Origin: VYFG01 sp965248685
Lineage (GTDB): Bacteria; Pseudomonadota; Gammaproteobacteria; Arenicellales; Poriferihabitantaceae
DNA length: 64,000 bases
Reading direction: 5' to 3'
NCBI GenBank assembly: GCA_965248685.1
Contig: CBDFKC010000004.1
Span: 434,001 to 498,000, forward strand
The notes under the pieces were generated by a model. The model did no database searches. It saw only the letters and a program-made list of their open reading frames with translations, and had not been told where the DNA came from. Position 1 is the first letter of the stretch. Each line of letters starts with the position of its first letter. Of this stretch, positions 1 through 8,786 are shown piece after piece. Position numbers and translations under genes: made by a program.

Positions 1-110
1 ACTTCAGCAATCCGCTGACCCAGATGCTCAGCAAACTGATCCAATATCCAACGGTGATAATTGGGAGCGAAGGACATACTTTCCAAATCCTTCCCGTGAT
101 AATTGGACAT
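1..110 (-). CDS. Partial CDS, probable SAM-dependent methyltransferase N-terminus
   Basis: An open frame starts at an ATG at 110-108 on the minus strand and runs off the left edge, giving 36 codons. The peptide begins MSNYHGKDLESMSFAPNYHR and continues with W-I-L-D-Q-F, then an L-G-Q-R-I-A-E-V strand. The order 'short lead, N-Y-x-x-W-I-x-x-x-F, L-G-x-R-I-x-E-V' is how many class I SAM methyltransferases begin just before their first glycine-rich motif. That motif itself lies outside the window. No strong ribosome binding site is visible (an A-rich stretch precedes the ATG). The family is inferred from a short segment, so the call is tentative. Confidence 0.5.
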   Translation of the reverse strand, partial: MSNYHGKDLESMSFAPNYHRWILDQFAEHLGQRIAE

Positions 111-403
111 ATTTTTAGGCTAAACTGAAAACGCTAATCACTTAGATAACTACAAAAAATTTAATTATTAACGCATCAAAACAGGGTGAAAACTGATTGG
201 TTTCAAAAGCACGCAAAATGGAAAAACCTTCTGCCAAATCGGAGGATGTTCGTATCTTACTCGACACAATAAAAAACCCCATAAAAAAACTTGAAATTTG
301 AATGTGCTCAGATTCGCTCACAAGCAGTTGAGAGAAATCATATAGTATTTTAGTATAAGAGTGAATGAATCTGTTGATGAGTAATATTCTATTGATATGC
401 AGG

Positions 404-1042
404 TTAGCTACCGTTGACATCAGACTGCTGACGCAAATTTTCAATTTGAGCGAGAGCCTGTCCGCGGGATTCAAACATATCGGGGTCTCTGGATTTTATC
501 TGCGCCCGTTCACCGTCAGCTTCCGTTTGGGCGAATCGAACGGTTCCCAGAGAGTATCCTACATTAATTTTTCTTCCCCTGTGGGCGAACGCTACCCAGG
601 CTTCTGGCCATATACTGCAATTATGGTAGTTCACCATGAAATACCAGTCCCTTCCGCTTTCTTCAATCAATTCTTCCATTTCGTCGTAAAACTCGTTAAC
701 CAGTTTCGAGCTGCTAAATTCGAAGTTACTGAAATCTACTTCGACAATAGATTGATCTTCCATCAGTTGAATCCGCGAATCAAACTTCTTTAGGTTTTTA
801 TTTAACCTGCCTTCGGAGGACCGTAGGTCGGCGCGCTCTCCTGCAGCGTATACAGTTGCGGCCAGGTGCTCCACTCCTTTCTCAATCCGGGCGCATTCCG
901 CCAGTGCGTTTCGGATAAATTGTTGCCGATCAGTTGACGGCAGATCAGGGAAATCACGTAAAATTTCGAGTACGCCACGTATTGCAGTTAGTGGTGAAAC
1001 GAATTCATCTTCCAGTTTGGTGCCGAGTGTCGTTGTGATCAT
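404..1042 (-). CDS. Conserved protein with His-less HisKA-like segment plus C-terminal alpha/beta domain
   Basis: This is a soluble protein of 212 residues. Residues 8-70 look like the dimerisation helices of a histidine kinase: the sequence E-D-E-F-V-S-P-L-T-A-I aligns with the H-box S-H-E-L-R-T-P-L-T-A-I, but the phospho-accepting His is Asp12 and there is no ATPase domain. Residues 80-190 form a second domain with alternating hydrophobic strands and helices and a WYFMVNYHNC strand followed by PEAWVAFAHRGRK; I cannot name this family. The gene lies 190 bp downstream of the symporter-kinase gene on the same strand. A regulatory or adaptor role for that kinase, such as heterodimer partner, is inference from position and from the degenerate H-box. 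Confidence 0.7.
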   Translation of the reverse strand: MITTTLGTKLEDEFVSPLTAIRGVLEILRDFPDLPSTDRQQFIRNALAECARIEKGVEHLAATVYAAGERADLRSSEGRLNKNLKKFDSRIQLMEDQSIVEVDFSNFEFSSSKLVNEFYDEMEELIEESGRDWYFMVNYHNCSIWPEAWVAFAHRGRKINVGYSLGTVRFAQTEADGERAQIKSRDPDMFESRGQALAQIENLRQQSDVNGS

Positions 1043-1118
1043 ACTATCTTCCCTGCATCGGACATCTTATCCGGCTCCATTCAATTACATGCCGATATGA
1101 TTAGTCAAAAGCATCAGT

Positions 1119-1139
1119 AGGTAAACGTTTAATTTACCT
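1119..1139. promoter_or_regulatory. Inverted repeat AGGTAAA-N7-TTTACCT
   Basis: Perfect 7-bp arms flank a 7-base centre in the gap between the symporter-kinase stop (1233) and the start of the HisKA-like gene (1042). It could be an operator for the downstream gene or a weak hairpin. No T-run follows, so it is not a convincing intrinsic terminator. Confidence 0.35.
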
Positions 1140-1232
1140 TTTGCTACGATTTTGTCAATCGTCGCATTTGGGCCTGGTGTTGATGTAAATAATTGACTAC
1201 CAGAACTAATCTACCGCATACAGTTTCACAAA

Positions 1233-3932
1233 TTAGATTAGTATCTTCGAATCTTCAGTTCCAGTTGAGGGCAAAAGGACCAATCTGATTCGGAAGAAAC
1301 TTGAACCGTCGCTGGCGAACTCAAGGGTTAAACTGCCACCCATGGTTTGCATAATCGTCCGACTGATTGGTAATCCGAGTCCCGCGCCCTGGTTTAAATT
1401 GCTGCGCCGACCGCGTTTAAATTTTTCGAAAACGGTCACAGACTCCTCAGCCGCCACGCCACCGCCATTATCGATAATATCGATATTCAGGAACCCTTCG
1501 GTAATATGTGAACTGACGCAAATTTCCGGGGCCTCGGCGTCATTGTATTTAACCGCGTTTGATAACAAATTGATCAACACCTGACGTAGTCGGTCCCCGT
1601 TAGCAGATACTCTGACTTGCTCCCGAGTTGTACGCTGAATGATGGCGATGCCCTTATTTCCGATTACACCAGAAATCGAATCAAGTGCAGATTTAATTAC
1701 TTCATCTGCCGATATTGAATCGAGTTTCAGATCTTTTGGGTTATCCTCGAGCCTACCAATATCCAATATTTCATCTAATAGACGGGTAAGACGCTGGCTT
1801 TCATCATGAATAATTTTTAGAAATCGCCGTTTCTCATCATCAGAAATGTCATCCTCGCTAAGCAGGATATCAGAGAAAGAGCGAATCGATGTCATGGGAG
1901 TTCTGAGTTCATGACTGATTTGACTCATAAACTCATCTTTCTTCGCATCCAGGTTTCTCAGTTGTTCATTGGCTTCACGAAGTTGTGACATGGTAAGCGT
2001 AAGTTCATCGGATTTTTCAGATAGCTGCCTGTATGTTTCCATCATTCTTTGGGTTTCGTCGGCGATATCCATTAGTTCGGTCATGCTGATACTTTCTTGT
2101 CCGGTTACCCGACGAACCATGGCATGGGCTGACGCTGCCCCCACCGAACCTGCCAGTTCGCGTTCCAGCCGGGAGATCATCGAATCCGTTGGATAGGGCA
2201 GACCACTCACGTCTCCCTGGCTTGCAGCCACTTCGTCAAATAGTCGTCTGGCAGGGGCCGTACCCATAATACTCTGGGCAAGGACAAACAAGTCTTCCGA
2301 GGCAACATGACCAGGTTCGAAGCGGGTCGGCGTGGATGGATTGCTGCGAAAAACGTCGACGAACAAAGCCCCCTGCAATCGTTCCAGAGCTCCAGGTTCT
2401 GACAGACTCGATACGATTAAAAATACTAAACTGTTAGCACCAAGGCTCCAAATTAACGCGTGGACAAGTGGATCAAGTCCAACTAGTCCGAATAGTGACT
2501 GGGGTTTCAAAAGCTCTATACCAAACAGCCCATTCGCCAGGGTGCTTTGGCTGAGTATTAGTTCTCCGCCAAAACTGGGTAAAAACAGTGTATAGGCCCA
2601 AAGTACAAATCCTATTATCATGCCCGTTAGTGCGCCAGTACCGGTCGCACCGCGCCAGAAAATACCGCCGATAAGACTGGGCATGAATTGCGCCACACCG
2701 GCAAAAGCAATCAAACCGATTGCGGCTAATGCGTCTGATCCCCCACTTAACTGGAAATATAGAAACCCAAGACCGAGCACTGCCGCAATACTGATTCGAC
2801 GGGAGTTCAGCAGCAGTCTACGCACATCACCGCTGACTTCGTTGCCTTGTTTCCTAAACTGAAGCGCGATCGGCATAACGATATGATTGGAAACCATAGT
2901 GGACACGGCTATTGCAGCGACTATTACCATGGAAGTAGCAGATGAGAACCCTCCCAGAAATGCCAGTAGTGCTATATCCTGTCTTCCTAAGGATAGAGGT
3001 AAAGTAAGTACATACAAATCCGGATTTGATCCTTCGGGTAAAAACTTAAGCCCGGCAATGGCGATAGGCATGACAAACAGGCACATGCCGAATAAATAAA
3101 GTGGGAACAACCAAGATGCTGTAGCAAGGTGACGTTCATCGACGTTTTCTACTACAGTAACCTGAAATTGACGAGGGAGACAGATTATCGCGGTAGCACT
3201 CAAGAGCGTCAGCGTAACCCAGCGTGCATCGAAAATATCTCCGGCACCATATACGGTAGCAAAATCCACTTCGCCAAAAATTGATTCCATACCGCCCGCT
3301 ACGCCAAAAACGGCAAACAATCCAACCGCTAATAGTGCGACTAACTTGACAACCGCTTCTATCGCGATAGCGGCAACTACTCCATGGTGGCGCTCGTTGG
3401 CATCCAGATTGCGAGTGCCAAACAGTATCGTAAAAATCGCCATACCTGCGGCAATAAAAAACGCGGTGGCAATGACATCGACTTCCCCTACAATCACTTG
3501 ATAACTGCGGGTGACTGACTGGAGCTGGAGTGCAATATATGGGGTGGTCGCTATGAGCGCAATGATGGTGACCAGTACGCCGAGGCTGGCTTTCTTACCA
3601 TAGCGGGAAGAAATCAGATCGGCAATTGAGGTAATGCGGTGCGAGCGACCGATTCGTACGAGTTTTCTGAGTAGCCACCACCAGCCGATAAAAACAAGAG
3701 TGGGGCCCAAATAGATTGTAATAAATTCAAGGCCGTTACGTGCGGCAGATCCTACTGCACCGTAAAACGTCCACGAGGTGCAATATACCGAAATCGAAAG
3801 TGTGAATACAACGGGTGAATGTAACCAGCGGGCGCGACCCCGCCGGGATTGCCTGTCAACATAAAACGCAATAGCGAATAGTAGGGCGACATAGCCTAAA
3901 CAAACAGTAAGGAGAAGGTCGCCCGACAGCAT
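1233..3932 (-). CDS. Na+/solute symporter-sensor histidine kinase fusion (CbrA/CrbS type)
   Basis: This is an inner-membrane protein of 899 residues. Residues 1 to about 500 form a multi-helix sodium:solute symporter (SLC5) domain, recognisable by S-V-Y-C-T-S-W-T-F-Y-G and R-I-T-S-I-A-D-L-I-S-S-R-Y-G. A cytoplasmic linker and coiled coil follow. The HisKA domain has the H-box SHELRTPMTS with His674, and the HATPase domain carries N-L-L-S-N-A-V-K-Y-N and G-A-G-L-G-L-P-I near the C-terminus. No receiver domain is fused. Kinases of this architecture include CbrA (carbon/nitrogen balance, His uptake) and CrbS, which controls acetyl-CoA synthetase in Vibrio and Pseudomonas. The gene starts 5 bp after the small membrane protein gene and is cotranscribed with the receiver gene. 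The nearby acs gene makes acetate or another carboxylate a plausible signal; this is inference. Confidence 0.9.
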   Translation of the reverse strand: MLSGDLLLTVCLGYVALLFAIAFYVDRQSRRGRARWLHSPVVFTLSISVYCTSWTFYGAVGSAARNGLEFITIYLGPTLVFIGWWWLLRKLVRIGRSHRITSIADLISSRYGKKASLGVLVTIIALIATTPYIALQLQSVTRSYQVIVGEVDVIATAFFIAAGMAIFTILFGTRNLDANERHHGVVAAIAIEAVVKLVALLAVGLFAVFGVAGGMESIFGEVDFATVYGAGDIFDARWVTLTLLSATAIICLPRQFQVTVVENVDERHLATASWLFPLYLFGMCLFVMPIAIAGLKFLPEGSNPDLYVLTLPLSLGRQDIALLAFLGGFSSATSMVIVAAIAVSTMVSNHIVMPIALQFRKQGNEVSGDVRRLLLNSRRISIAAVLGLGFLYFQLSGGSDALAAIGLIAFAGVAQFMPSLIGGIFWRGATGTGALTGMIIGFVLWAYTLFLPSFGGELILSQSTLANGLFGIELLKPQSLFGLVGLDPLVHALIWSLGANSLVFLIVSSLSEPGALERLQGALFVDVFRSNPSTPTRFEPGHVASEDLFVLAQSIMGTAPARRLFDEVAASQGDVSGLPYPTDSMISRLERELAGSVGAASAHAMVRRVTGQESISMTELMDIADETQRMMETYRQLSEKSDELTLTMSQLREANEQLRNLDAKKDEFMSQISHELRTPMTSIRSFSDILLSEDDISDDEKRRFLKIIHDESQRLTRLLDEILDIGRLEDNPKDLKLDSISADEVIKSALDSISGVIGNKGIAIIQRTTREQVRVSANGDRLRQVLINLLSNAVKYNDAEAPEICVSSHITEGFLNIDIIDNGGGVAAEESVTVFEKFKRGRRSNLNQGAGLGLPISRTIMQTMGGSLTLEFASDGSSFFRIRLVLLPSTGTEDSKILI

Positions 3933-3937
3933 AGAAC

Positions 3938-4219
3938 TTAGCGCTCAGTTATATTTGGCGGATTCGGCTTTGTTTCAAGTTGACTACTCGACCGCAGCCT
4001 ACCAGATAAGTTTGCAGCGCAACCTATTAGTAACGCCCAAACAACCAACAGGTATAGCATTGTGAAAGGGATGCCGAAGATAAGTATTTCAAGCTGAAAT
4101 ATTTGGGCAAATGGTGGCAGCAAAAGCAGCAAGCCAACCAGGGGTAAAATAAATGCTCGATCATGGGACTTTCGATTTGCCAGTGGTTGTTCAGGCGTAT
4201 TTTGTCGCGCCGCGTTCAT
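3938..4219 (-). CDS. Small two-helix inner-membrane protein linked to symporter-kinase
   Basis: This 93-residue protein has a polar N-terminus, two hydrophobic segments (about residues 24-42 and 48-70) and a polar tail. Its ATG overlaps the stop codon of the upstream receiver gene by 4 bases (ATGA), and its stop lies 5 bases before the symporter-kinase start, so the three are translationally coupled. Small membrane proteins of this kind are commonly encoded next to SLC5-family symporters and are thought to be accessory subunits. No specific function can be assigned from sequence. Confidence 0.75.
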   Translation of the reverse strand: MNAARQNTPEQPLANRKSHDRAFILPLVGLLLLLPPFAQIFQLEILIFGIPFTMLYLLVVWALLIGCAANLSGRLRSSSQLETKPNPPNITER

Positions 4220-4593
4220 GCCACTTCTCGCGTAGCCAGCGTCTTTACCGCCGATACAACCTCCGCATTAGAAAACGGTTTTGTGATAAACAAGTCAGCC
4301 CCAAAATCCAGCGCATTCTGTCGATCCTCACGTTGTCCCTTTGCTGTCAACATTAAAATAGGCATCGCTTGGGTTTCAGGAATAGAGCGCAGATGACGCA
4401 AAATTTCAAAGCCATCCAATCCAGGCAACATAACATCAAGCACCAACACATCGGGTGGTTCCGATAAAATTAAATCCAGTGCAACCTTACCATTAGTTTC
4501 TGAGGTGACAGCAAAGCCCGCGTGCTCAAACAGGAACACCAGGGAGGTTACTATATTGGGCTCATCCTCTACTACCAGTATACGTTTTTGCAT
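4216..4593 (-). CDS. Stand-alone CheY-like response regulator
   Basis: This is a single receiver domain of 125 residues with no output domain. The acidic pair E9/D10, phospho-acceptor Asp53 in V-L-D-V-M-L-P-G, Thr in M-L-T-A-K-G and Lys in I-T-K-P-F are all present, so it should be phosphorylatable. It is the likely partner of the downstream symporter-kinase, being coupled by a 4-base overlap through the small membrane protein gene. In CbrAB and CrbSR the partner regulators carry DNA-binding outputs; here none is attached, so the output must go through protein interaction or a phosphorelay. The gene lies 86 bp downstream of the XRE regulator, also on the minus strand. Confidence 0.9.
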   Translation of the reverse strand: MQKRILVVEDEPNIVTSLVFLFEHAGFAVTSETNGKVALDLILSEPPDVLVLDVMLPGLDGFEILRHLRSIPETQAMPILMLTAKGQREDRQNALDFGADLFITKPFSNAEVVSAVKTLATREVA

Positions 4594-4679
4594 TAGTATT
4601 CTCGTCTTATCTGATTATGCTAAGAGTTTAACTGCCATACCAGCACAAGTCTTGTGCGAGCTTATGTATTGCTTCGTTT

Positions 4680-6071
4680 TCACCCTGACAATGGATCAGC
4701 AACACGATGCAGGCAATTCCGTCTTGGACAACTACGGCACGTTGAGCCCACCAGTTCGAGCGGCACGGTGTTATTTGGAGCGTAAACAGTATGTGCAGCA
4801 TCTTGATCACTCACGGCCAACATGTCAGTGACGTAGTGCCTGGGTTGGTCAAAGCCAGTGGTTCCGATGTGTCGAGCACGGGCAAGTAATACAAATTGTG
4901 AGCCCGATGGAAACAGTACACGTTGCCGAATCATTGATTCAGGCGATTGTTGGGCCCGGTAAAGCACCCAAAGCGGACAAGCCGCCGCATATCTCGGGCT
5001 AACTAACCCAGGTAGGTTTCTCATGGTCACGATCGTACCGGCGGCATTGGCAAGAAAATATCCAAACCGAGGAATCCCTGGCTCCTTAGGTAAGGCGCTC
5101 AGGCGATGGCAGACCGTATCGATGCTGACTAAAAAAGATTTGGCGAGAGATTCGACGTCAAAACGCAGGGTTTGCGCTTCACTTAGAAACAAATTCATTG
5201 GTGCGAGTAAGGCGCTGACAGCGTAGGTCAACAACGCCTGTTTGGCCTGCCCTCGTGCCATTTCAGTTTCAATTTGAGGTTGTATGCTTATGATGCCCGC
5301 TATGCATTCACCAAATACTGACAGTGCGAATTCTAATGCTTTCTTGTGTCGTACTCCTGGCAGCGAATCGGCCATATCAATCGGGATAGAGTCAGCAATG
5401 GTTTCAATCTCTTCAAACCTGTTCTCCCGGGCTTCGAACAATGCCTCCACTTCGTCAAGGGGTGTCAGTACCCTTTCAGTATTGTCAGATTTATCGAAAT
5501 AGCTGGCAAGGGACTCGCCGACGTTAGTAAGGGTTAGGCATTCCTCATTAATAATACTTTGGAAGCGATTACGATGCTGTTTGTCGATATCAGGGTGATC
5601 AACCAGGATCTCATCGGCCGAACGAATAGATGCAATACTGGTCAGCATGCGGTGAACAGATTCTCCAAGAAAAGCATCATGGGTCAAACGATCGGCCAGC
5701 GCACGTGCAGTTTCCGTGGCCTTATGCTCCGAACGTGCCAGTGCAGCGATCGCACGAGCCCAACCCGGGTAGCGACCGATTAGTTCTCCGGAATTTTTGC
5801 CTTCCACCCCAATGGTGGCAATACGTGGAATGTGCGCTATTTCCTCGAGCGTCGACAGCAGTCTATGTTCTGTAGCGCCATCCAATGCTTCGATCTGCAA
5901 GTCTAGGGCTTCAGCTGTTCGAACAAGTAGTTTGCCGCTGATTGCTCGTTTGTTGTGTTCAATTAGATTTTGATATGACGCGGAAATACCTACCTGCCGA
6001 GCCAGCTCAGCTTGGGAGATTTTAAGCTGACGTCTGCGTTCGCGAATTCGGGGCCCCAGAATGGTCTTCAT
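4680..6071 (-). CDS. XRE-family short-chain fatty acyl regulator (ScfR/RamB/DUF2083 type)
   Basis: This cytoplasmic transcription factor has 463 residues. Residues 6-62 are a Cro/XRE helix-turn-helix (R-R-Q-L-K-I-S-Q-A-E-L-A, then S-A-S-Y-Q-N-L-I-E). A long alpha-helical middle follows, and the C-terminal domain ends with a Cys-rich C-x-x-C-x-R-x-x-C element (CRSCPRRNC) typical of the DUF2083 group. Established members include RamB and ScfR, which control acetate, propionate and glyoxylate-cycle genes and respond to acyl-CoA-type signals. The gene is transcribed divergently from the ABC importer; a perfect 15-bp palindrome at 6114-6128 is a candidate autoregulatory operator. Control of the importer or of acs is inferred from position. 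Confidence 0.85.
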   Translation of the reverse strand: MKTILGPRIRERRRQLKISQAELARQVGISASYQNLIEHNKRAISGKLLVRTAEALDLQIEALDGATEHRLLSTLEEIAHIPRIATIGVEGKNSGELIGRYPGWARAIAALARSEHKATETARALADRLTHDAFLGESVHRMLTSIASIRSADEILVDHPDIDKQHRNRFQSIINEECLTLTNVGESLASYFDKSDNTERVLTPLDEVEALFEARENRFEEIETIADSIPIDMADSLPGVRHKKALEFALSVFGECIAGIISIQPQIETEMARGQAKQALLTYAVSALLAPMNLFLSEAQTLRFDVESLAKSFLVSIDTVCHRLSALPKEPGIPRFGYFLANAAGTIVTMRNLPGLVSPRYAAACPLWVLYRAQQSPESMIRQRVLFPSGSQFVLLARARHIGTTGFDQPRHYVTDMLAVSDQDAAHTVYAPNNTVPLELVGSTCRSCPRRNCLHRVADPLSG

Positions 6072-6113
6072 TGCACCTACGCCTTATAAGATAATTTGAA
6101 TATTGGTGAAGTT

Positions 6114-6128
6114 TGTAAATTATTTACA
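6114..6128. promoter_or_regulatory. Candidate operator, palindrome TGTAAAT-T-ATTTACA
   Basis: This perfect 15-bp inverted repeat lies 43 bp upstream of the XRE regulator start and 171 bp upstream of the binding-protein gene, in the divergent intergenic region. XRE-type regulators usually bind such short AT-rich palindromes. Binding by the adjacent regulator is inferred. Confidence 0.45.
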
Positions 6129-6298
6129 TAATATTAGCATTCTATGTTCGATTATTGACAAAAATTTCATTTTTTTTCCGATCGTTATTGAATTGTTGAC
6201 TATACGTGGGCAAGCTAATTGTGGACCCGGGTCGTATCCGGCAGGTTGCACTCGGAATCAATTAATTTATTCAAGTACACCAACCAGGAAAATACAAA

Positions 6299-7636
6299 AT
6301 GCGTAAAAATACAACTCGACGCGAATTTCTCAAAACCAGTGCCATCACTGGGGCTGGATTATCCGCACCGTTCATTTTTTCTCGAACCGCACTGGGCGCT
6401 GGCTACACCAACGAACCCACCGGATCCACGGTTACCCTTGGATTCAACGTACCGCAAACCGGCGCCTATGCCGACGAAGGTGCTGATGAGCTTAGAGCCT
6501 ATGAGTTAGCAGTTCAGCACATTAATGGAGAGGGCGATGGCGGAATGCTGGCTACCTTCTCATCGAAAGCTCTTAAGGGTAACGGGGTCAACGGTAAAAA
6601 GGTGGTATTCGTAACTGGAGACACCCAAACTAAATCTGATGCCGCGCGCGCGTCTGCCAAACGTATGATCGAAAAAGACGGCGCTATTATGATTACCGGT
6701 GGTTCGTCCTCAGGGGTAGCCATTGCAGTACAAGGTCTATGTCAGGAAGCCGGGGTTATATTTATGGCAGGCCTTACTCACTCCAACGACACCACCGGGA
6801 AAGACAAACGAGCCAATGGGTTTCGTCACTTTTTCAATACGGAGATGTCGGGCGCAGCGTTAGCGCCAGTGCTGAAAAACGCGTTCGGTACCGAGCGTTC
6901 GGCATATCACCTGACTGCCGATTACACCTGGGGCTGGTCACAAGAAGGTTCGATTAAAAAATACACCGAACAACTAGGTTGGAAAACCAATGCAGCGGTG
7001 CGTACGCCGTTGGGTGCAGGTGACTTTTCTCAATACATTACTCCGGTTCTAAATTCCGGCGCGGACGTACTGGTACTCAACCACTACGGAAAAGACATGG
7101 TTAATTCATTAACTCAGGCCGTACAATTTGGTTTGAAAGACAAACAGGTTAACGGTAACGATTTCGCTATCGTAGTACCACTGTACTCTCGTCTGATGGC
7201 CCAAGGTGCAGGTGAGAATGTTAAAGGTATCTTCGGATCAACCAACTGGCATTGGTCATTGCAGGACGAAGGCTCCAAGGCGTTTGTTAAATCCTTCGGT
7301 CAGGCCTACGGTTTCCCACCTAGCCAGGCAGCCCACACTACCTATTGCCAAGCGCTGTTGTACGCTGATGCCTGTCAACGAGCTGGAACCTTTATGCCAA
7401 GTGAAGTCGGTGCTGCACTGGAAGGATTTAAATTCGATGGTCTTGGCAATGGCCCCACCGAGTATCGTGCCGAAGATCACCAGTGTTTCAAAGACGTACT
7501 GGTCGTGAAAGGCAAGGAGAATCCCGAGTCAAAATTCGACGTGCTTGAGGTTGTTGAAGTAACGCCTCGCGCCCAAGTTGAATATGCGCCAGACATGTTG
7601 GGTGGAGAATTAGGTCCGTATAATAACGGAGCCTAG
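6299..7636 (+). CDS. ABC transporter substrate-binding protein, Tat-exported, branched-chain amino acid type
   Basis: This periplasmic solute receptor has 445 residues. The N-terminus has a twin-arginine signal (T-R-R-E-F-L-K, Arg7-Arg8) followed by a hydrophobic stretch ending near A-L-G-A, so it is exported folded. The rest is a Peripla_BP_6/LivK-like fold, with early strand V-T-L-G-F-N-V-P-Q-T-G-A-Y-A and V-F-V-T-G-D-T. It heads a complete five-gene importer of the HAAT family, whose members carry branched-chain amino acids, urea, short amides or small acids. The substrate cannot be read from sequence. The neighbouring symporter-kinase, acyl-type regulator and acs suggest a carbon-source acid or amide. 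AGGA about 11 bases upstream supports the ATG chosen. Confidence 0.88.
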   Translation: MRKNTTRREFLKTSAITGAGLSAPFIFSRTALGAGYTNEPTGSTVTLGFNVPQTGAYADEGADELRAYELAVQHINGEGDGGMLATFSSKALKGNGVNGKKVVFVTGDTQTKSDAARASAKRMIEKDGAIMITGGSSSGVAIAVQGLCQEAGVIFMAGLTHSNDTTGKDKRANGFRHFFNTEMSGAALAPVLKNAFGTERSAYHLTADYTWGWSQEGSIKKYTEQLGWKTNAAVRTPLGAGDFSQYITPVLNSGADVLVLNHYGKDMVNSLTQAVQFGLKDKQVNGNDFAIVVPLYSRLMAQGAGENVKGIFGSTNWHWSLQDEGSKAFVKSFGQAYGFPPSQAAHTTYCQALLYADACQRAGTFMPSEVGAALEGFKFDGLGNGPTEYRAEDHQCFKDVLVVKGKENPESKFDVLEVVEVTPRAQVEYAPDMLGGELGPYNNGA

Positions 7637-7678
7637 TTTTCTAAAAGCCGGTACTTCGCCGGTATCCTGCTTGTATCC

Positions 7679-7730
7679 GCCGGTCGACTGCTCTATCGCA
7701 GTTGACCGGCTCCCATACCGCAACGGTATG
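7679..7730 (+). promoter_or_regulatory. Tandem stem-loops between binding protein and permease genes
   Basis: Two adjacent hairpins fill the 119-bp gap. The first has 13-bp arms at 7679-7691 and 7698-7710 (GCCGGTCGACTGC against GCAGTTGACCGGC, one G-U) with a 6-base loop. The second is CATACCG-CAA-CGGTATG at 7714-7730. Neither is followed by a T-run. Such structures commonly stabilise the upstream binding-protein mRNA or attenuate transcription into the permease genes, giving excess receptor over membrane subunits. Confidence 0.6.
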
Positions 7731-7755
7731 AAACTCATTTTGTGCGGAGGAAACA

Positions 7756-8784
7756 TTGGACGCCATTTTTCTTCAGATTCTAAATGGTCTCGATAAGGGC
7801 GGGGCCTATGCATTAATTGCATTGGGATTAACCCTGGTATTCGGCACACTGGGGGTTGTTAATTTCGCCCACGGTGCGCTGTTTATGCTGGGCGCATTTT
7901 GTGTGGTTTCGTTAAAAGCACTGCTAACGCTGGAAAAGGTTGTGCTTGATCCAGAAAGGCTAACGGCATGGGGAACCCCCATGGAAATTCGTACACCATA
8001 TATTGAGTCCCTGTTGGGTGACTTTGGTGCAACTTTGATCGACTACGCAGTGCCGGTATCGATCCTGGTGGCAATTCCAGTCATGCTACTAATTGGAATC
8101 GCTATGGAGCGCGGCCTGATTCGGCATTTTTACAAGCGGCCTCATGCAGACCAGATTCTGGTGACCTTTGGCCTGGCTATTGTTGTCCAGGAAATCATCA
8201 AGGCTCAGTTTGGCGCTAATCCTATTCCCCAACCCGCCCCTGATTTAGTGGCCGGTTCAGCTGATATTGGGCGGTATTTTGGTTTTACTGCAGGCGCTAT
8301 CGTCTATCCGCTGTGGCGAATCGTCTATTTGTTTTTTGCATTTGTTGTCCTGGGATCGGTTTTCGCTTTTTTACAATTCACCACATTTGGCATGGTGGTC
8401 CGGGCCGGAATGGCGGATCGCGAGACCGTCGGATTACTTGGCATCGATATTGATCGACGTTTTACCATTGTATTCGGGCTGGCGACGGTGGTCGCGGGTC
8501 TGGCGGGGGTGATGTACACACCGATTTTGTCGCCGGACTATCACATGGGTATGGACTTTCTAGTACTGAGTTTCGTCGTCGTCGTCGTCGGCGGGATGGG
8601 CAGTTTAGGTGGCGCAGTCGCAGCCGGGTTCCTGCTCGGTATTTTGCAATCATTCGCTTCTATGAACGAGGTTAAATCAATCATTCCGGGAATCGACCAG
8701 ATAATCATTTACCTGGTCGCGGTGATTATCCTGCTGGTCAGACCTCGTGGTTTGATGGGCCGGAAAGGCGTGATGGAGGATTAA
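7756..8784 (+). CDS. ABC importer permease, LivH family
   Basis: This integral membrane permease of 342 residues is one of two paralogous permeases of the HAAT importer. The opening L-N-G-L-D-K-G-G-A-Y-A-L-I-A-L-G-L-T-L-V-F-G and the following V-N-F-A-H-G are hallmarks of LivH/UrtB. A periplasm-facing insertion of about 40 residues follows the second helix. The start codon is TTG at 7756, supported by a strong GGAGG five bases upstream; no ATG in frame fits the family N-terminus. The C-terminus ends with the usual R-P-R-G-L-M-G-R. The next permease begins 3 bp later, so translation is closely coupled. Confidence 0.92.
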   Translation: MDAIFLQILNGLDKGGAYALIALGLTLVFGTLGVVNFAHGALFMLGAFCVVSLKALLTLEKVVLDPERLTAWGTPMEIRTPYIESLLGDFGATLIDYAVPVSILVAIPVMLLIGIAMERGLIRHFYKRPHADQILVTFGLAIVVQEIIKAQFGANPIPQPAPDLVAGSADIGRYFGFTAGAIVYPLWRIVYLFFAFVVLGSVFAFLQFTTFGMVVRAGMADRETVGLLGIDIDRRFTIVFGLATVVAGLAGVMYTPILSPDYHMGMDFLVLSFVVVVVGGMGSLGGAVAAGFLLGILQSFASMNEVKSIIPGIDQIIIYLVAVIILLVRPRGLMGRKGVMED

Positions 8785-8786
8785 TT

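Noticed and set aside
142..474. 110-codon minus-strand frame
   Set aside because: Partly overlaps the end of the HisKA-like gene in another frame, has Ile/Phe/Ser-rich composition without domain pattern, and no ribosome binding site.
365..793. 142-codon plus-strand frame
   Set aside because: Antisense to the HisKA-like gene, whose protein sequence is clearly structured; no family features.
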